From a bacterium (GTDB lineage: Bacteria; Bacillota; Clostridia; Christensenellales; Aristaeellaceae), in assembly GCA_004563405.1 (NCBI GenBank), contig SFTH01000004.1, positions 1 through 64,000 of the forward strand: a DNA stretch of 64,000 nucleotides, written 5' to 3'. The stretch's first letter is position 1; each line of letters begins with the position of its first letter. The notes below the pieces were generated by a model. That model had not been told where the DNA came from. It did not search any database and was given only the letters and a program-made list of their open reading frames with translations. This document shows positions 43,945-53,219 of the stretch, piece by piece. A program made the translations under genes and the position numbers.

Positions 43945-44919
43945 TCAGGTGAAGTCCAGCTCCTCGATCTGGTATGGGCCCTGAGGGCCGCCGGAGGGCG
44001 CGGCGCGGAAGTACAGGGGGCGCACCCGGGCGAGGTTTTCCTCCTCCAGGGACAGAAGGCCCACGCAGGGCCGGGCCTGAGGCGGAGCGTACTTCATTTC
44101 AACGCACAGATCGCAGCGCCCGCGCAGGTCGCGCAGGGGCGCGCGGCTGCGCAGGGCGGGCGCGAGATAGCCTTCCGCCTCCGCGTCCAGCCCGGCCAGC
44201 GCCGCCTCCACCGCCGCGCGGGCCGTCTCCTCCGGCGTGCGGGGCCAGCGGGGCGCGCCGTGGGCCCAGGCGGGCTCGCTGGACACGATCAGCAGTCCCT
44301 CCGGGGTGAGCCGCCAGGTCTCCAGTGTGGCGTGTCCCACCAAATCCTGCGCCGCCGCCACGGCCCGTATGCGCCCGTCCGCCTCGAATTCCAGATTTTG
44401 CGCGCGCAGAAAGCCGGTCTGCCGCTGGAGGGCGGCGTCCGTGGTGAGCAGGTAGTAGCCGCCCTCGCAGCGCCCCGTGAGCATCGCGCCGCCCTCCGAC
44501 ATCCGCAGCTCCGGGAGCTGCGCGCCCTCGGGCAGCGGCGAGAGCACCCGACCGTCGCAGTACAGGCGCATCTCCTCTTCGCACAGGTACAGGTCGTGTC
44601 CGGCCAGGTTCAGGCGCACGCCCAGGCCGCGCTCCCTCCGGGGTGCAAATTCGATCTCCACCGCGCCGCCGGGCCAGAGCACGATGCTCAGATTTTCCGC
44701 CGCGCCGGCGGACTCGGGAAGGGGCGCGCCGCCGGAGAAGACCAGCCGGCGCGCCATGGAGTGGCAGCCGCCCTCCAGCGGGCGGTACTCCAGATACACC
44801 GCTCCCTGGGGGCAGACGGGCCGCAGAAGGGGGCGCTCCCCGGAGACCTCTCCCGCAAAGCGGCCGTCGATGTACACGATGCCCGGGCGCGGCGCGCGCA
44901 GAATCAGCGTCGGCTGCAT
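43945..44919 (-). CDS. Conserved hypothetical protein with PEGA-like N terminus
   Basis: A 324-residue soluble protein without signal peptide or membrane helix. Residues about 1-65 (GIVYIDGRFAGEVSGE then a beta-rich stretch) resemble a PEGA-type carbohydrate-binding-like beta sandwich. The middle is beta-rich, and the C-terminal third is mixed. No catalytic motif is visible and I do not recognise a family for the whole protein. GGAGGGG lies 7 nt before the ATG. It lies downstream of gerW on the opposite-facing block, 76 nt from gerW's start-of-operon side; it reads toward the uraA region. Confidence 0.6.
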   Translation of the reverse strand: MQPTLILRAPRPGIVYIDGRFAGEVSGERPLLRPVCPQGAVYLEYRPLEGGCHSMARRLVFSGGAPLPESAGAAENLSIVLWPGGAVEIEFAPRRERGLGVRLNLAGHDLYLCEEEMRLYCDGRVLSPLPEGAQLPELRMSEGGAMLTGRCEGGYYLLTTDAALQRQTGFLRAQNLEFEADGRIRAVAAAQDLVGHATLETWRLTPEGLLIVSSEPAWAHGAPRWPRTPEETARAAVEAALAGLDAEAEGYLAPALRSRAPLRDLRGRCDLCVEMKYAPPQARPCVGLLSLEEENLARVRPLYFRAAPSGGPQGPYQIEELDFT

Positions 44920-44994
44920 AAGAATCCCCTCCGTTTCGCAAGACTCCCTTCAGAGTATGCGCGCGCGGAGGGGGATTGAACGGGTGAAGAGAGG

Positions 44995-45438
44995 TCAGAC
45001 GGTCGCCACGGGCGCGTCCGGAGCGGGCGGCTTGGGCGCGTTCTTTTCGTTTTTGGAGCGCAGAAAGTTGCGAAGCTCGCACATTAGCTGGGGCGCGAGT
45101 TCGATGATGCGGTCCGCCGGGGCATAGGCCTGTGCGGGGAGAAGGCGCACCGAGTTGGCCGAGGTCACCAGAAAGCCCATGGGCTGGAGCGTCACGCCCG
45201 CGCCGGTGCCTCCCGCGAAGGGCAGGCGGCCGTCTTCGGCCTCCGCCGCCTTGGGTGGGAGCGCACAGCGGTACTCTCCGCCGCCGGCAACAAAGCCGAA
45301 GCACACCCGGGAGATGGGAATGACGGTGGAGCCGTCCTGGGTGACGATGGCCTCGCCGATGACGGTGTTCACATCCACCATGTCCCGTATGTTCTCCATG
45401 GTGGTCGTCATGATATTTTCAATGGGATGCTTTTCCAT
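44995..45438 (-). CDS. gerW: GerW family sporulation protein (YtfJ)
   Basis: A 147-residue protein starting MEKHPIENIMTTTMENIRDM, with VDVNTVIGEAIVTQDGSTVI and PISRVCFGFVAGGGEY, the YtfJ/GerW signature; LPFAGGTGAGVTLQPMGFLV completes it. In Bacillus it is a forespore protein needed for germination. It marks the organism as a spore former or of spore-forming ancestry. It overlaps the DUF2953 gene by 20 nt, the usual arrangement. Confidence 0.93.
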   Translation of the reverse strand: MEKHPIENIMTTTMENIRDMVDVNTVIGEAIVTQDGSTVIPISRVCFGFVAGGGEYRCALPPKAAEAEDGRLPFAGGTGAGVTLQPMGFLVTSANSVRLLPAQAYAPADRIIELAPQLMCELRNFLRSKNEKNAPKPPAPDAPVATV

Positions 45439-45985
45439 GCTGAATCCTCCTGAGACATTGGTTCCATGCGCCGATGAGCGCAGCGAGGATAATATGCCCC
45501 GCGCGCAGCGAAACCATTCCGCAGAGCGTCAGGTCGTTGCCCGCGCCGGTGAAGTCGGGCTGGAGGTCGAGGCGCACCGCGCCCGGAGGCGCGCAGGGGG
45601 AGAGCGCGCCCTCCAGCGCCTGCGCGCAGCCGCAGAGCAGGGCGGTCCGGGCCGCGTCTCCCGCGGACAGGCGGCCCCGGGCGCACAGGGACTCCAGGCG
45701 CACCTTGCGCAGCAGGTAGCGTCCGGCCTTCAGCGCGGCGGGCAGGGCGTTCGCCCGGACGAGCTTCTTTTCGTCCTTTTGCCAGGGAAGGTGCTTCTTT
45801 TCGCCCCGGGCCCGTTTTCCTGCCCGCCGCAGCGCGAAGCGGCCCTCGAAAATGGCCGCGCCCGCGCCGAAGCCCGGTCGGCCCTTGATGCGCAAGACCA
45901 GCGCAAATTTGACCGGGATGGCGCAGAGATAGAACAGGAGCGCGGCGACCGCCGCCAGGTGCACGGCCAAATTGCACACCTCCAC
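45419..45985 (-). CDS. DUF2953 family protein linked to gerW
   Basis: A 188-residue protein with an N-terminal membrane helix (about 5-25) followed by KFALVLRIKGRPGFGAG, a charged segment and a C-terminal beta-rich part with LDLQPDFTGAGNDLTLCGMV, characteristic of DUF2953. The family is nearly always directly upstream of ytfJ/gerW, as here, suggesting a shared spore role. Function unknown. The GTG at 45985 lacks a strong ribosome binding site, so the true start may be slightly downstream. Confidence 0.82.
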   Translation of the reverse strand: MEVCNLAVHLAAVAALLFYLCAIPVKFALVLRIKGRPGFGAGAAIFEGRFALRRAGKRARGEKKHLPWQKDEKKLVRANALPAALKAGRYLLRKVRLESLCARGRLSAGDAARTALLCGCAQALEGALSPCAPPGAVRLDLQPDFTGAGNDLTLCGMVSLRAGHIILAALIGAWNQCLRRIQHGKASH

Positions 45986-46048
45986 GGGAAATGTGAAAAC
46001 ATTTTTTCCAAACTGACGCGAATTATTCTTTTTTTTTATCCGGGAGTG

Positions 46049-46057
46049 TGCTATAAT
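46049..46057 (+). promoter_or_regulatory. Extended -10 promoter of the methyltransferase gene
   Basis: TGC-TATAAT (46049-46057) inside GTGTGCTATAAT, nearly identical to the yicC promoter core. A T-rich tract lies at the -35 position. A small GGTTA/TAACC inverted repeat follows at about 46061-46077. Confidence 0.6.
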
Positions 46058-46095
46058 AGAGGTTAGACGAATAACCTGACGAAAGTGGCGGATGC

Positions 46096-46698
46096 GTGAG
46101 CATGATGGATGGACGCGAATTCCGATTGCTGCAGGCGGAAATACTCGGCCAGCAGGTCTCCCTGGAGACCCGGTGCGGCCTGTTTTCTCCGGAGCACATT
46201 GATCGCGGTACCCTGGCGATGCTCTCGCATGTGCAGATTGCGCCAGGTATGCGCATTATGGATCTTGGCTGCGGTTGCGGTGTCGTCGGCATCGTCGCGG
46301 CGAAGATCGCCGGAGAAGAAAATGTTTTCATGTCCGATGCCGATCCGATGGCGGTGGAAACCGCGCGCCGGAATGCGGAGCGGAACGGAGTGGGCGGCGT
46401 GCGCCTCTATGTCTCGGACGGCTTTCGGGACGTGGATGCGAGCGGTTTCGACCTGATCCTCTCCAATCCTCCGTATCAGACGGATTTTTCGGTGGCAAAG
46501 GGTTTTATTGAAAAGGGTTTTAACCGATTGAAGATCGGCGGTAGGCTGTATATGGTGACCAAGCGGCGCGAGTGGTATAAGAACAAGATGATTTCCGTGT
46601 TCGGCGGAGTGGAGATTCACGAAACGGACGGATATTTTGTGTTTGTATCCGAACGACGCAGCCTGCAATACGCGAACAGGACGTCCAGGCGGGGTTGA
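46096..46698 (+). CDS. Class I SAM methyltransferase (RsmC/YbxB-like)
   Basis: A 200-residue 'small' methyltransferase. FSPEHIDRGTLAML precedes motif I MDLGCGCGVVGIVAA, and motif IV is LILSNPPYQTDF (NPPY, typical of N-methyltransferases acting on nucleic acid). VTKRREWYKNKM near the end is typical of YbxB/RsmC-type 16S rRNA G-methyltransferases. The exact target is not determined. The start is uncertain: GTG 46096 and ATGs at 46102 and 46105 all lack a good ribosome binding site. Confidence 0.85.
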   Translation: MSMMDGREFRLLQAEILGQQVSLETRCGLFSPEHIDRGTLAMLSHVQIAPGMRIMDLGCGCGVVGIVAAKIAGEENVFMSDADPMAVETARRNAERNGVGGVRLYVSDGFRDVDASGFDLILSNPPYQTDFSVAKGFIEKGFNRLKIGGRLYMVTKRREWYKNKMISVFGGVEIHETDGYFVFVSERRSLQYANRTSRRG

Positions 46699-46933
46699 CC
46701 CGCGCGGGCGGTTTGCGTGAGCCGTGCGTGCCCGGCGCTGCCGGCGCATGTGGTTTTCATACAAGTTAATTTCTTCTTCGGACCGGCGGGAGGGCGCATG
46801 GCGTCCTGTCTGTCGGCCCGCTTTTTTCGGAAGATGCTTCCGCATAAAGTGAACGCGCATGTCATATCAGCGGTATAGAAGCCGTTTAACAGGGGAAAAG
46901 CGAATAGACAAGGAAAGGGAGGCAAGGACGACC

Positions 46934-48478
46934 GTGAGTGGTGTTGCAATCACTGCTGTCATTGCGCTGATTGCGTTGGTAATTGGCCTGGCGGCCGGAT
47001 ACTTCTATCGCAAAAACACGATGGAGAAGAAGATCGGGCAGACCGAGGAGTACGCCAGGAATTTGCTGGACGAAGCCGCGCGCAAGGCGGAGGACAAGAA
47101 GAAGGAAGCTGTGCTGGAGGCCAAGGAGGAGATCATTCGCCTGAAGAATGAGCTCGACAAGGAGATTCGCGACCGCCGCAGCGAGGTGACGCGCATCGAA
47201 CGCCGCGTGAACCAGCGCGAGGAACAGTTTGACAAGAAGCTGGACAACCTGGAGGCCCGGGAAGAACAGCTGAACGAGAAGTACAAGGAGGCCGAGCGCC
47301 TGGAGGCGGAAGCCCAGGAGATGCACAGCCGCCAGTTGCAGGAGCTGGAGCGCGTGGCCAACATGACCAGCGACGAGGCCAAGAACATCCTGATCGACCG
47401 CGTCCAGAAGGACGCCTACCACGACGCCGCCGTCATGGTGCGCGAGATTGAAGCCCGCGCCAAGGAGGAGGCGGACAAGAAGGCCCGCGACATCATCTCC
47501 ACCGCCATTCAGAAGTGCGCGGCGGACCACGTCGCGGAGACCACGGTCTCCGTGGTCGCGCTGCCCAACGACGACATGAAGGGCCGCATCATCGGCCGCG
47601 AGGGCCGCAACATCCGCACCCTCGAGACGGCGACGGGCGTGGATCTGATCATCGACGACACCCCCGAGGCGGTCATCATCTCCGCCTTCGATCCGGTGCG
47701 CCGCGAGATCGCGCGCATCGCCCTTGAAAAGCTGATCACCGACGGCCGGATTCATCCGGCGCGCATCGAGGAAATGGTGGAAAAGGCCCGCCGCGAGGTG
47801 GACAACCAGATCCGCGAGGCCGGCGAACAGGCCATCTTCGAGACCAACCTGCACGGCATCCATCCCGAGCTGGTCAAGCTCCTGGGCCGCATGCGCTACC
47901 GCACCAGCTACGGCCAGAACGTGCTGCGTCACTCCATCGAGGTCAGCCACCTGGCGGGCGTGATGGCGGCGGAGCTGGGCGCGGACGTGCAGCTCGCCAA
48001 GCGCGCGGGTCTGCTCCACGACATCGGCAAGGCCATCGACCACGAGGTCGAGGGCACGCATGTGTCCATCGGTGCGGACCTCTGCAAGAAGTTCCGCGAG
48101 AACGATCTGGTGGTCAACGCCGTGGCGGCGCACCACAACGACGTGGAGCCCGCGAGCGTGGAGGCCGTACTGGTGCAGGCGGCGGACGCCATCTCCGCGG
48201 CGCGCCCCGGCGCGCGCAGAGAGTCGCTTGAGAATTACATCAAGCGGCTGGAGAAGCTGGAATCCATCGCCTATTCCTTCGACGGCGTGGAGACCTGCTA
48301 CGCGATTCAGTCCGGACGCGAGGTGCGCATCATCGTCAAGCCCGACGATGTCAACGATGCAGGCACGCTGATCCTCGCACGGGAAATCGTGAAGAAGATC
48401 GAGAAGGAAATGGAGTATCCGGGACAGATCAAGGTCAACGTCATCCGCGAAACCCGCGCGGTGGACTTCGCCAAGTAA
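46934..48478 (+). CDS. rny: Ribonuclease Y
   Basis: A 514-residue membrane-tethered endoribonuclease initiating mRNA decay. N-terminal transmembrane helix (about 4-23), long charged coiled coil, KH domain (NDDMKGRIIGREGRNIRTLE), HD domain (HSIEVSHLAGVMAAELG and LLHDIGKAID with the His-Asp pair), conserved C terminus. The GTG at 46934 follows GGGAGG (11 nt) and AAGGA (5 nt) and gives the family's standard length; an in-frame ATG at 46859 would add 25 basic residues. Monocistronic with its own terminator. Confidence 0.96.
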   Translation: MSGVAITAVIALIALVIGLAAGYFYRKNTMEKKIGQTEEYARNLLDEAARKAEDKKKEAVLEAKEEIIRLKNELDKEIRDRRSEVTRIERRVNQREEQFDKKLDNLEAREEQLNEKYKEAERLEAEAQEMHSRQLQELERVANMTSDEAKNILIDRVQKDAYHDAAVMVREIEARAKEEADKKARDIISTAIQKCAADHVAETTVSVVALPNDDMKGRIIGREGRNIRTLETATGVDLIIDDTPEAVIISAFDPVRREIARIALEKLITDGRIHPARIEEMVEKARREVDNQIREAGEQAIFETNLHGIHPELVKLLGRMRYRTSYGQNVLRHSIEVSHLAGVMAAELGADVQLAKRAGLLHDIGKAIDHEVEGTHVSIGADLCKKFRENDLVVNAVAAHHNDVEPASVEAVLVQAADAISAARPGARRESLENYIKRLEKLESIAYSFDGVETCYAIQSGREVRIIVKPDDVNDAGTLILAREIVKKIEKEMEYPGQIKVNVIRETRAVDFAK

Positions 48479-48491
48479 ACGTCCCACGGCG

Positions 48492-48526
48492 CGCCCCCGG
48501 CCCTGTGCCGGGGGCGTTTTCGCGCT
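48492..48526 (+). terminator. Terminator of rny
   Basis: CGCCCCCGGC pairs with GCCGGGGGCG around a 5-nt loop, followed by TTTT. Confidence 0.88.
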
Positions 48527-48602
48527 TTTTTCAGGGAATTGCGCAGGAATTCGGAGAGAAGGAACGATTTTTACAAAATATTCGGGAAAATATTGAATGA
48601 AA

Positions 48603-48633
48603 GTACTCCCATTTCGACAAAAAAGGAGTATTA
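48603..48633 (+). promoter_or_regulatory. Inverted repeat upstream of the CotH operon
   Basis: AGTACTCC and GGAGTATT are 15 nt apart and complementary. It lies in an AT-rich 130-bp stretch (48565-48700) where I find no sigma-A -35/-10 pair, so it could be an operator or part of a promoter for an alternative (possibly sporulation) sigma factor. Confidence 0.35.
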
Positions 48634-48711
48634 TTATTAAGGGTTATTATGCCCATTTGTGGCTTGTGAATCATTCTTGGAAATTGCAGAGTCAGGGATG
48701 GAGGGAAGGAC

Positions 48712-51700
48712 TTGGCGCACAAAAAGCAGGGCAAGTCGAACGCGGCGCAGCGCGCACGCGGCAAGTCGAAGAAAAACGCGGGCTGGACCGGCGCGCGCGA
48801 AGGCGTGCGCCCGGCGATGCTCGTGCTGATGGTGCTCGCGGGCGTGCTGGTCGTGCTGGGCGCCGCGCTTTTGCAAAACAGCGCGCTGTTTGCGCCGGAC
48901 GACGCCGTGGCGCAGGGCGCGGGTGCGGTGCGCCTGAACGAGATCATGTCGGAGAACACTTCGACGCTCATCACGGATGCGGGCGAGGTGCCGGACTGGA
49001 TCGAAATTGCAAATGTGAGCAGCGCGCCGGTGGAAATCGGAAAGTATACGCTGATGCTGAAGTCCGATCTCAATCAGGCGCTCAGCTTCCCGGAGTACAC
49101 GCTCAATCCCGGCGAATGTCTGGTGATTCGCGCGGTGGGCGTGCGCGCGGCGCGCGAGGCCTGGGACGCCCCCTTCAAGCTCTCCGCCGCAGGCGGGGAC
49201 GCGCTGGTGCTGCTCAATGCGCAGGGACGCGCGGTGGACAGCGTGGAGCTTCCCGAGCTGGACGCGGACGCAGCCTACGCCCGGCAGAGCGACGGCAGCT
49301 GGAGCGCGACCCGGAACGCCACGCCGGGCTGGAGCAACGACGCGGAGGGCGTTGGCGCGGCGCAGACCGGCGTGCATACCGAGGCGGACGCGGTGGAGCT
49401 GAGCGAGGTCATGTGCTCGAACACGCTCTACTATGCGGATGAAAACGGCGAATACCACGACTATGTGGAGCTGCACAATACCTCTGATGAGGATGTGAAC
49501 CTGAAGGGCTGGTACCTCTCTGATTCCGTCTCCCGGCTCAAGCGCTGGAGCTTCCCGGAGGTCATTCTCCCCGCAGGCGGCTATCTGGCGGTGCACTGCT
49601 CCGACTACGAGCGCACCGGCGACAGCGGCCACCTGCACGCCAGCTTCCGGTTGAGCAACGACGGGGAGGGCGTGTACCTGAGCCGCCCGGACGGCCAGAC
49701 GGTTTCCATGGTTCAGCTCCCCGCCATGCTGGATGATCAGGCCTATTCTCTGGTGGACGGCGCGTGGACCGCGCAGCTCGCGCCCACGCCGGGAATGGAG
49801 AACAGCGCCTCCGCCGCGGCGCAGGTCAACCTTCAGACCTTTGGCGACCGGAGCGCGGCGGTGTACATCAGCGAAATCATGGCTTCCGCCACGGAGCAGA
49901 GGTGCGACTGGCTGGAAATCTACAATGGTTCGGGAGCGGCGGTGGATCTGAGCGGATACGGACTTACCGACGATTCGGGCAAGCCCCGCAAATGGCAGTT
50001 CCCCTCCGGAACGGTGATCCAGCCGGGACAGTACCTGGGCGTGTATCTCTCCGGCCAGGAGGGCGCCACGCTGGGCGGTACCCTGAATGCGGACTTTTCC
50101 CTGGCCTCCGCCGGTGGGTACAACGTCTGCCTGTCCGATCCCCAGGGCGTGGTGCTGGACGCGATCTATCTACCCAAGCAGTACGGCGGCATGTCCTACG
50201 GGCGCGCCCAGGGCGAGATCGGTTTCTTCTACTTCGAATCCGGAACGCCGGGCGCGGCGAACACCGGCGCGCACTACCGCGAGCGGGCGGTCGAGGCGGA
50301 CTGCTCCGTGCAGGGCGGACTGTTCCACACGGGCGACAGCTTCACCGTGGAGCTGAGCGCGCCCGCCGGCAGCCGCATCTATTACACGCTGGACTGCTCC
50401 GATCCGGACGAAAGCTGTACCCTCTACACCGGGCCCATCTCCGTTTCGAGCGCCACCATCCTGCGCAGCCGGGTCTACCGGGACGGCTGCATGCCCTCGC
50501 TGATTGACACCCAGAGCTATCTCTACGACGTCAACAACGCGGGCAGCGCGTATGTGATCTCCCTGGTGTCCGATCCGGACAATCTCACGGGCGCGGAAAA
50601 CGGCATCATTTCCAATTATTCTCAGGATTGGGAGCGGGAGGCGCATGTGGAGATCTTCACCGCCAGCGGCGAGAGCGCGATCTCCCAGGGCTGCGGCATC
50701 AGCCTGCACGGACAGGACAGCCGCAAGCTGCCGGTCAAGAGCTTTAACGTGATCGCCCGCAGCCAGTACGGCGAAAACCGCTTCAACTATCCGATCTTTT
50801 CCGAGCGCGACTACGAGTCCTACCAGTCGATTCTGCTGCGCGCCTCCGGCGAGGATTACGACATGAGCTTCATGCGCGACACCACGCTCTCCTCCCTGAT
50901 GAAGGACAGCTCCCTGATGTATCAGAAGAACGAGGTGGCCGTCGTCTATCTGGATGGACAGTACTACACCCTCTGCTACATCCGCGAGCGCATCAACAAG
51001 TACAGCATCTGCCAGTTTGAGGGCTGGGAGGGCATGGAGGACGAGATTGACCTGGTGAAGGGCAATTCCAGCGTGTATCAGGGCTCCAACGCGAGCTTTG
51101 AGGAGCTGCTCAGCTGGGTCAAGAGCAACGATACCACCACCGACGCGGCCTATGCGTATCTGGACAGCCGCATCGACATTCAGAACTTCATCGAGTACAT
51201 GTCCATTGAGATCTTCACCGGAAACACCGATACGCTGAACGTGCGCAGATACCGGAACGCGCGGGTGGACGGAAAGTGGAGGTGGGCGCTGTTCGATCTC
51301 GACTGGGCGTTCTTCAACGATACGGATTCCATCGGAAACTGGCTCACGCCCGGCGGAACCGGCGCGGGGCGGCGCACGGACAACACGCTCTTCATCGCCT
51401 GCATGAAAAATCCCCGCTTCCGGGAGGAGTTCCTGACCTACTTCGGCGAAAAGCTGGCCACGGATTTCTCCACGGAGAACGTGGTCTCGAAGTTCGAGGA
51501 ACGCTACGCGCGCATCGAGGACATGCTGCCCGAGTATCTGGAACACTGGGGACTGAGCCTGAATGCGGGCATCCGGAAGGTCATCTCCTATGCCCAGGAG
51601 CGCCCGGCGAAGCTGCTGGGCTACTTCCAGAACGCGCTGAAGCTTTCGGACGCGGACATGAAGAAGTACTTCGGTGCGGCCATCGAGGAGATGCGGGAGA

Positions 51701-51762
51701 GCCCGATCTGGGAGTCGATTGAGGAGGTTGCAGAAGGCATCCTCGGGGAAGGAGAATACTGA
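48712..51762 (+). CDS. Membrane-anchored lamin-tail domain / CotH kinase protein
   Basis: A 1016-residue type II membrane protein: Lys/Arg-rich cytoplasmic tail, transmembrane helix about 35-55, and a large outer part. Three lamin-tail-like beta domains (about 70-190, 225-345, 380-500), each with a WIEI/YVEL-N core, precede a chitobiase-like domain (about 525-605, RIYYTLDCSDPDE then LYTGPI) and a CotH kinase domain (about 610-985) with VVYLDGQYYTLCYIRERINK and the metal-binding FDLDWAF. CotH proteins are atypical kinases phosphorylating spore-coat proteins. TTG start with GGAGGG 6 nt upstream. First gene of a four-gene operon; the next start overlaps its stop. Confidence 0.92.
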   Translation: MAHKKQGKSNAAQRARGKSKKNAGWTGAREGVRPAMLVLMVLAGVLVVLGAALLQNSALFAPDDAVAQGAGAVRLNEIMSENTSTLITDAGEVPDWIEIANVSSAPVEIGKYTLMLKSDLNQALSFPEYTLNPGECLVIRAVGVRAAREAWDAPFKLSAAGGDALVLLNAQGRAVDSVELPELDADAAYARQSDGSWSATRNATPGWSNDAEGVGAAQTGVHTEADAVELSEVMCSNTLYYADENGEYHDYVELHNTSDEDVNLKGWYLSDSVSRLKRWSFPEVILPAGGYLAVHCSDYERTGDSGHLHASFRLSNDGEGVYLSRPDGQTVSMVQLPAMLDDQAYSLVDGAWTAQLAPTPGMENSASAAAQVNLQTFGDRSAAVYISEIMASATEQRCDWLEIYNGSGAAVDLSGYGLTDDSGKPRKWQFPSGTVIQPGQYLGVYLSGQEGATLGGTLNADFSLASAGGYNVCLSDPQGVVLDAIYLPKQYGGMSYGRAQGEIGFFYFESGTPGAANTGAHYRERAVEADCSVQGGLFHTGDSFTVELSAPAGSRIYYTLDCSDPDESCTLYTGPISVSSATILRSRVYRDGCMPSLIDTQSYLYDVNNAGSAYVISLVSDPDNLTGAENGIISNYSQDWEREAHVEIFTASGESAISQGCGISLHGQDSRKLPVKSFNVIARSQYGENRFNYPIFSERDYESYQSILLRASGEDYDMSFMRDTTLSSLMKDSSLMYQKNEVAVVYLDGQYYTLCYIRERINKYSICQFEGWEGMEDEIDLVKGNSSVYQGSNASFEELLSWVKSNDTTTDAAYAYLDSRIDIQNFIEYMSIEIFTGNTDTLNVRRYRNARVDGKWRWALFDLDWAFFNDTDSIGNWLTPGGTGAGRRTDNTLFIACMKNPRFREEFLTYFGEKLATDFSTENVVSKFEERYARIEDMLPEYLEHWGLSLNAGIRKVISYAQERPAKLLGYFQNALKLSDADMKKYFGAAIEEMRESPIWESIEEVAEGILGEGEY

Positions 51763-52472
51763 TGCCGGACAAGCGAACCAAGCTGCCTGCACGGCACGAG
51801 CTGAAGTATTTCATCAATCCGGCGGAGCTGGAGGTCCTGCGCGCGCGGCTGCGGCCAGTGATGCATCTGGACAGCCACTGCGTGGATGGAAAGCCCTACG
51901 TCATCCGCTCGCTGTATCTGGACGACGTGGACGACAGCGCCTACTACGATAAGGTTTCCGGCGTGATGGCCCGGGACAAGTATCGCATACGCATCTACCG
52001 CCACTCCGACAAGGAGATCTTTCTGGAGCGCAAGCGCAAGCTGGGCGACCTGATTCAGAAGTCCTCGGTGCAGATTACCCGCAGACTCTGCGAGCAGATC
52101 ATGGACGGCGATCCGCGGGGTTTGCAGACCTCCTCCAGCCCGCTGCTCCAGGACGTGTATGTGCAGATGCGCACGCGGCTTTTGCGGCCGGCAGTGATCG
52201 TGGACTACGAGCGGGAGGCCTATCTGCACCCGGCGGAGAATGTGCGCATCACCTTTGACCTGCGCCTGCGCAGCGGCCTTCATTCCACGGAGCTGTTCAA
52301 CCCGGATCTGCCCACCGTCTGCCCCCACGACGGAAACGTGGAGATACTGGAGGTCAAATTTGACGAATACCTGCCGGATCACATCCGCGCCCTGCTGGAC
52401 GGTATTCAGGCCGACCGCAGCGCCGTTTCCAAATATGTGCTCTGCAGAAGATATGAACCCCTGGGCCGATGA
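51762..52472 (+). CDS. VTC-domain polyphosphate polymerase
   Basis: A 236-residue cytoplasmic-type TTM-tunnel enzyme, like the catalytic core of yeast Vtc4 that makes polyphosphate from ATP. Tunnel motifs: RHELKYFI (ExKY), YRIRIYR, FLERKRK, VDYEREAY and ILEVKFDEYLPDHI, giving the alternating Arg/Lys and Glu residues lining the tunnel. It has no SPX domain or membrane helix, so a partner must anchor it; the DUF4956 protein encoded next is the likely partner. AAGGAG precedes the ATG, which overlaps the CotH stop. Confidence 0.9.
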   Translation: MPDKRTKLPARHELKYFINPAELEVLRARLRPVMHLDSHCVDGKPYVIRSLYLDDVDDSAYYDKVSGVMARDKYRIRIYRHSDKEIFLERKRKLGDLIQKSSVQITRRLCEQIMDGDPRGLQTSSSPLLQDVYVQMRTRLLRPAVIVDYEREAYLHPAENVRITFDLRLRSGLHSTELFNPDLPTVCPHDGNVEILEVKFDEYLPDHIRALLDGIQADRSAVSKYVLCRRYEPLGR

Positions 52473-52526
52473 GGTGAAACCGAATCGCATAACCATAGAA
52501 GCCAAGATACTTAGGAGGATATGATC

Positions 52527-53183
52527 ATGAACGATTTTTCCAGCATCTGGAGCTCCCAGACCATCACCCCTTCTTCCTGGATGACCATTGTATTTTCGCT
52601 GCTGATGGCGTTTGCAGTCGGCCTGTTCATCGCCTGGGTGTATCGCCGGAACTTCCGGGGCGTGATGTACTCCAATAACTTCACGCTCACGCTGGTGCTG
52701 ATGACGCTGATCACCTGCCCGGTGGTCATGTGCATCCGCGAATCCATCGCCCTGTCCATGGGCATGGTGGGCGCGCTGTCCATCGTGCGCTTCCGCACGG
52801 CGGTGAAGGATCCGCTGGATACGGCTTACATGTTCTGGGCCCTCACCATGGGCATCCTGCTGGGCGCGGGCCAGTTCTTCCTGACGGCGCTGACGGTGGT
52901 GGGCATCGCGGTGCTGATCACCGTGCTGGTGCAGATTCAGTCCAAGCACATGGGCAGCTTCCTTCTGGTGGTGCGCATGGGCGACGAGGCCGAGCGCGCG
53001 GCGAATCAGATCGTGAGCGGCATCCGCAACCAGAAGCTCAAGAGCAAGACGGTCTCCTCCAACGGCGTCGAGGCCACCTACGAGGTGCGCGTGGACAAGC
53101 CGGACGCGCTGCTGAGCAAGCTGCGCGCGGTGCCGGGCGTCTATGACGCGACCCTGGTGTCCTATTCCGGGGAATCGGCCTGA
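52527..53183 (+). CDS. DUF4956 family membrane protein
   Basis: A 218-residue protein. After a short N terminus there are about four hydrophobic helices (residues about 15-140) with SMGMVGALSIVRFRTAVKDP, the family's signature, then a soluble alpha/beta domain of about 75 residues (FLLVVRMGDEAERAANQI). The family is commonly adjacent to VTC-type polymerase genes in bacteria, suggesting a membrane platform or channel for polyphosphate. The ATG at 52527 is 8 nt from AGGAGG; the ATG at 52521 is too close. Confidence 0.88.
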   Translation: MNDFSSIWSSQTITPSSWMTIVFSLLMAFAVGLFIAWVYRRNFRGVMYSNNFTLTLVLMTLITCPVVMCIRESIALSMGMVGALSIVRFRTAVKDPLDTAYMFWALTMGILLGAGQFFLTALTVVGIAVLITVLVQIQSKHMGSFLLVVRMGDEAERAANQIVSGIRNQKLKSKTVSSNGVEATYEVRVDKPDALLSKLRAVPGVYDATLVSYSGESA

Positions 53184-53219
53184 TCGACCGGTTGAAACTT
53201 CGTTGGGAGGGAAAATTCC

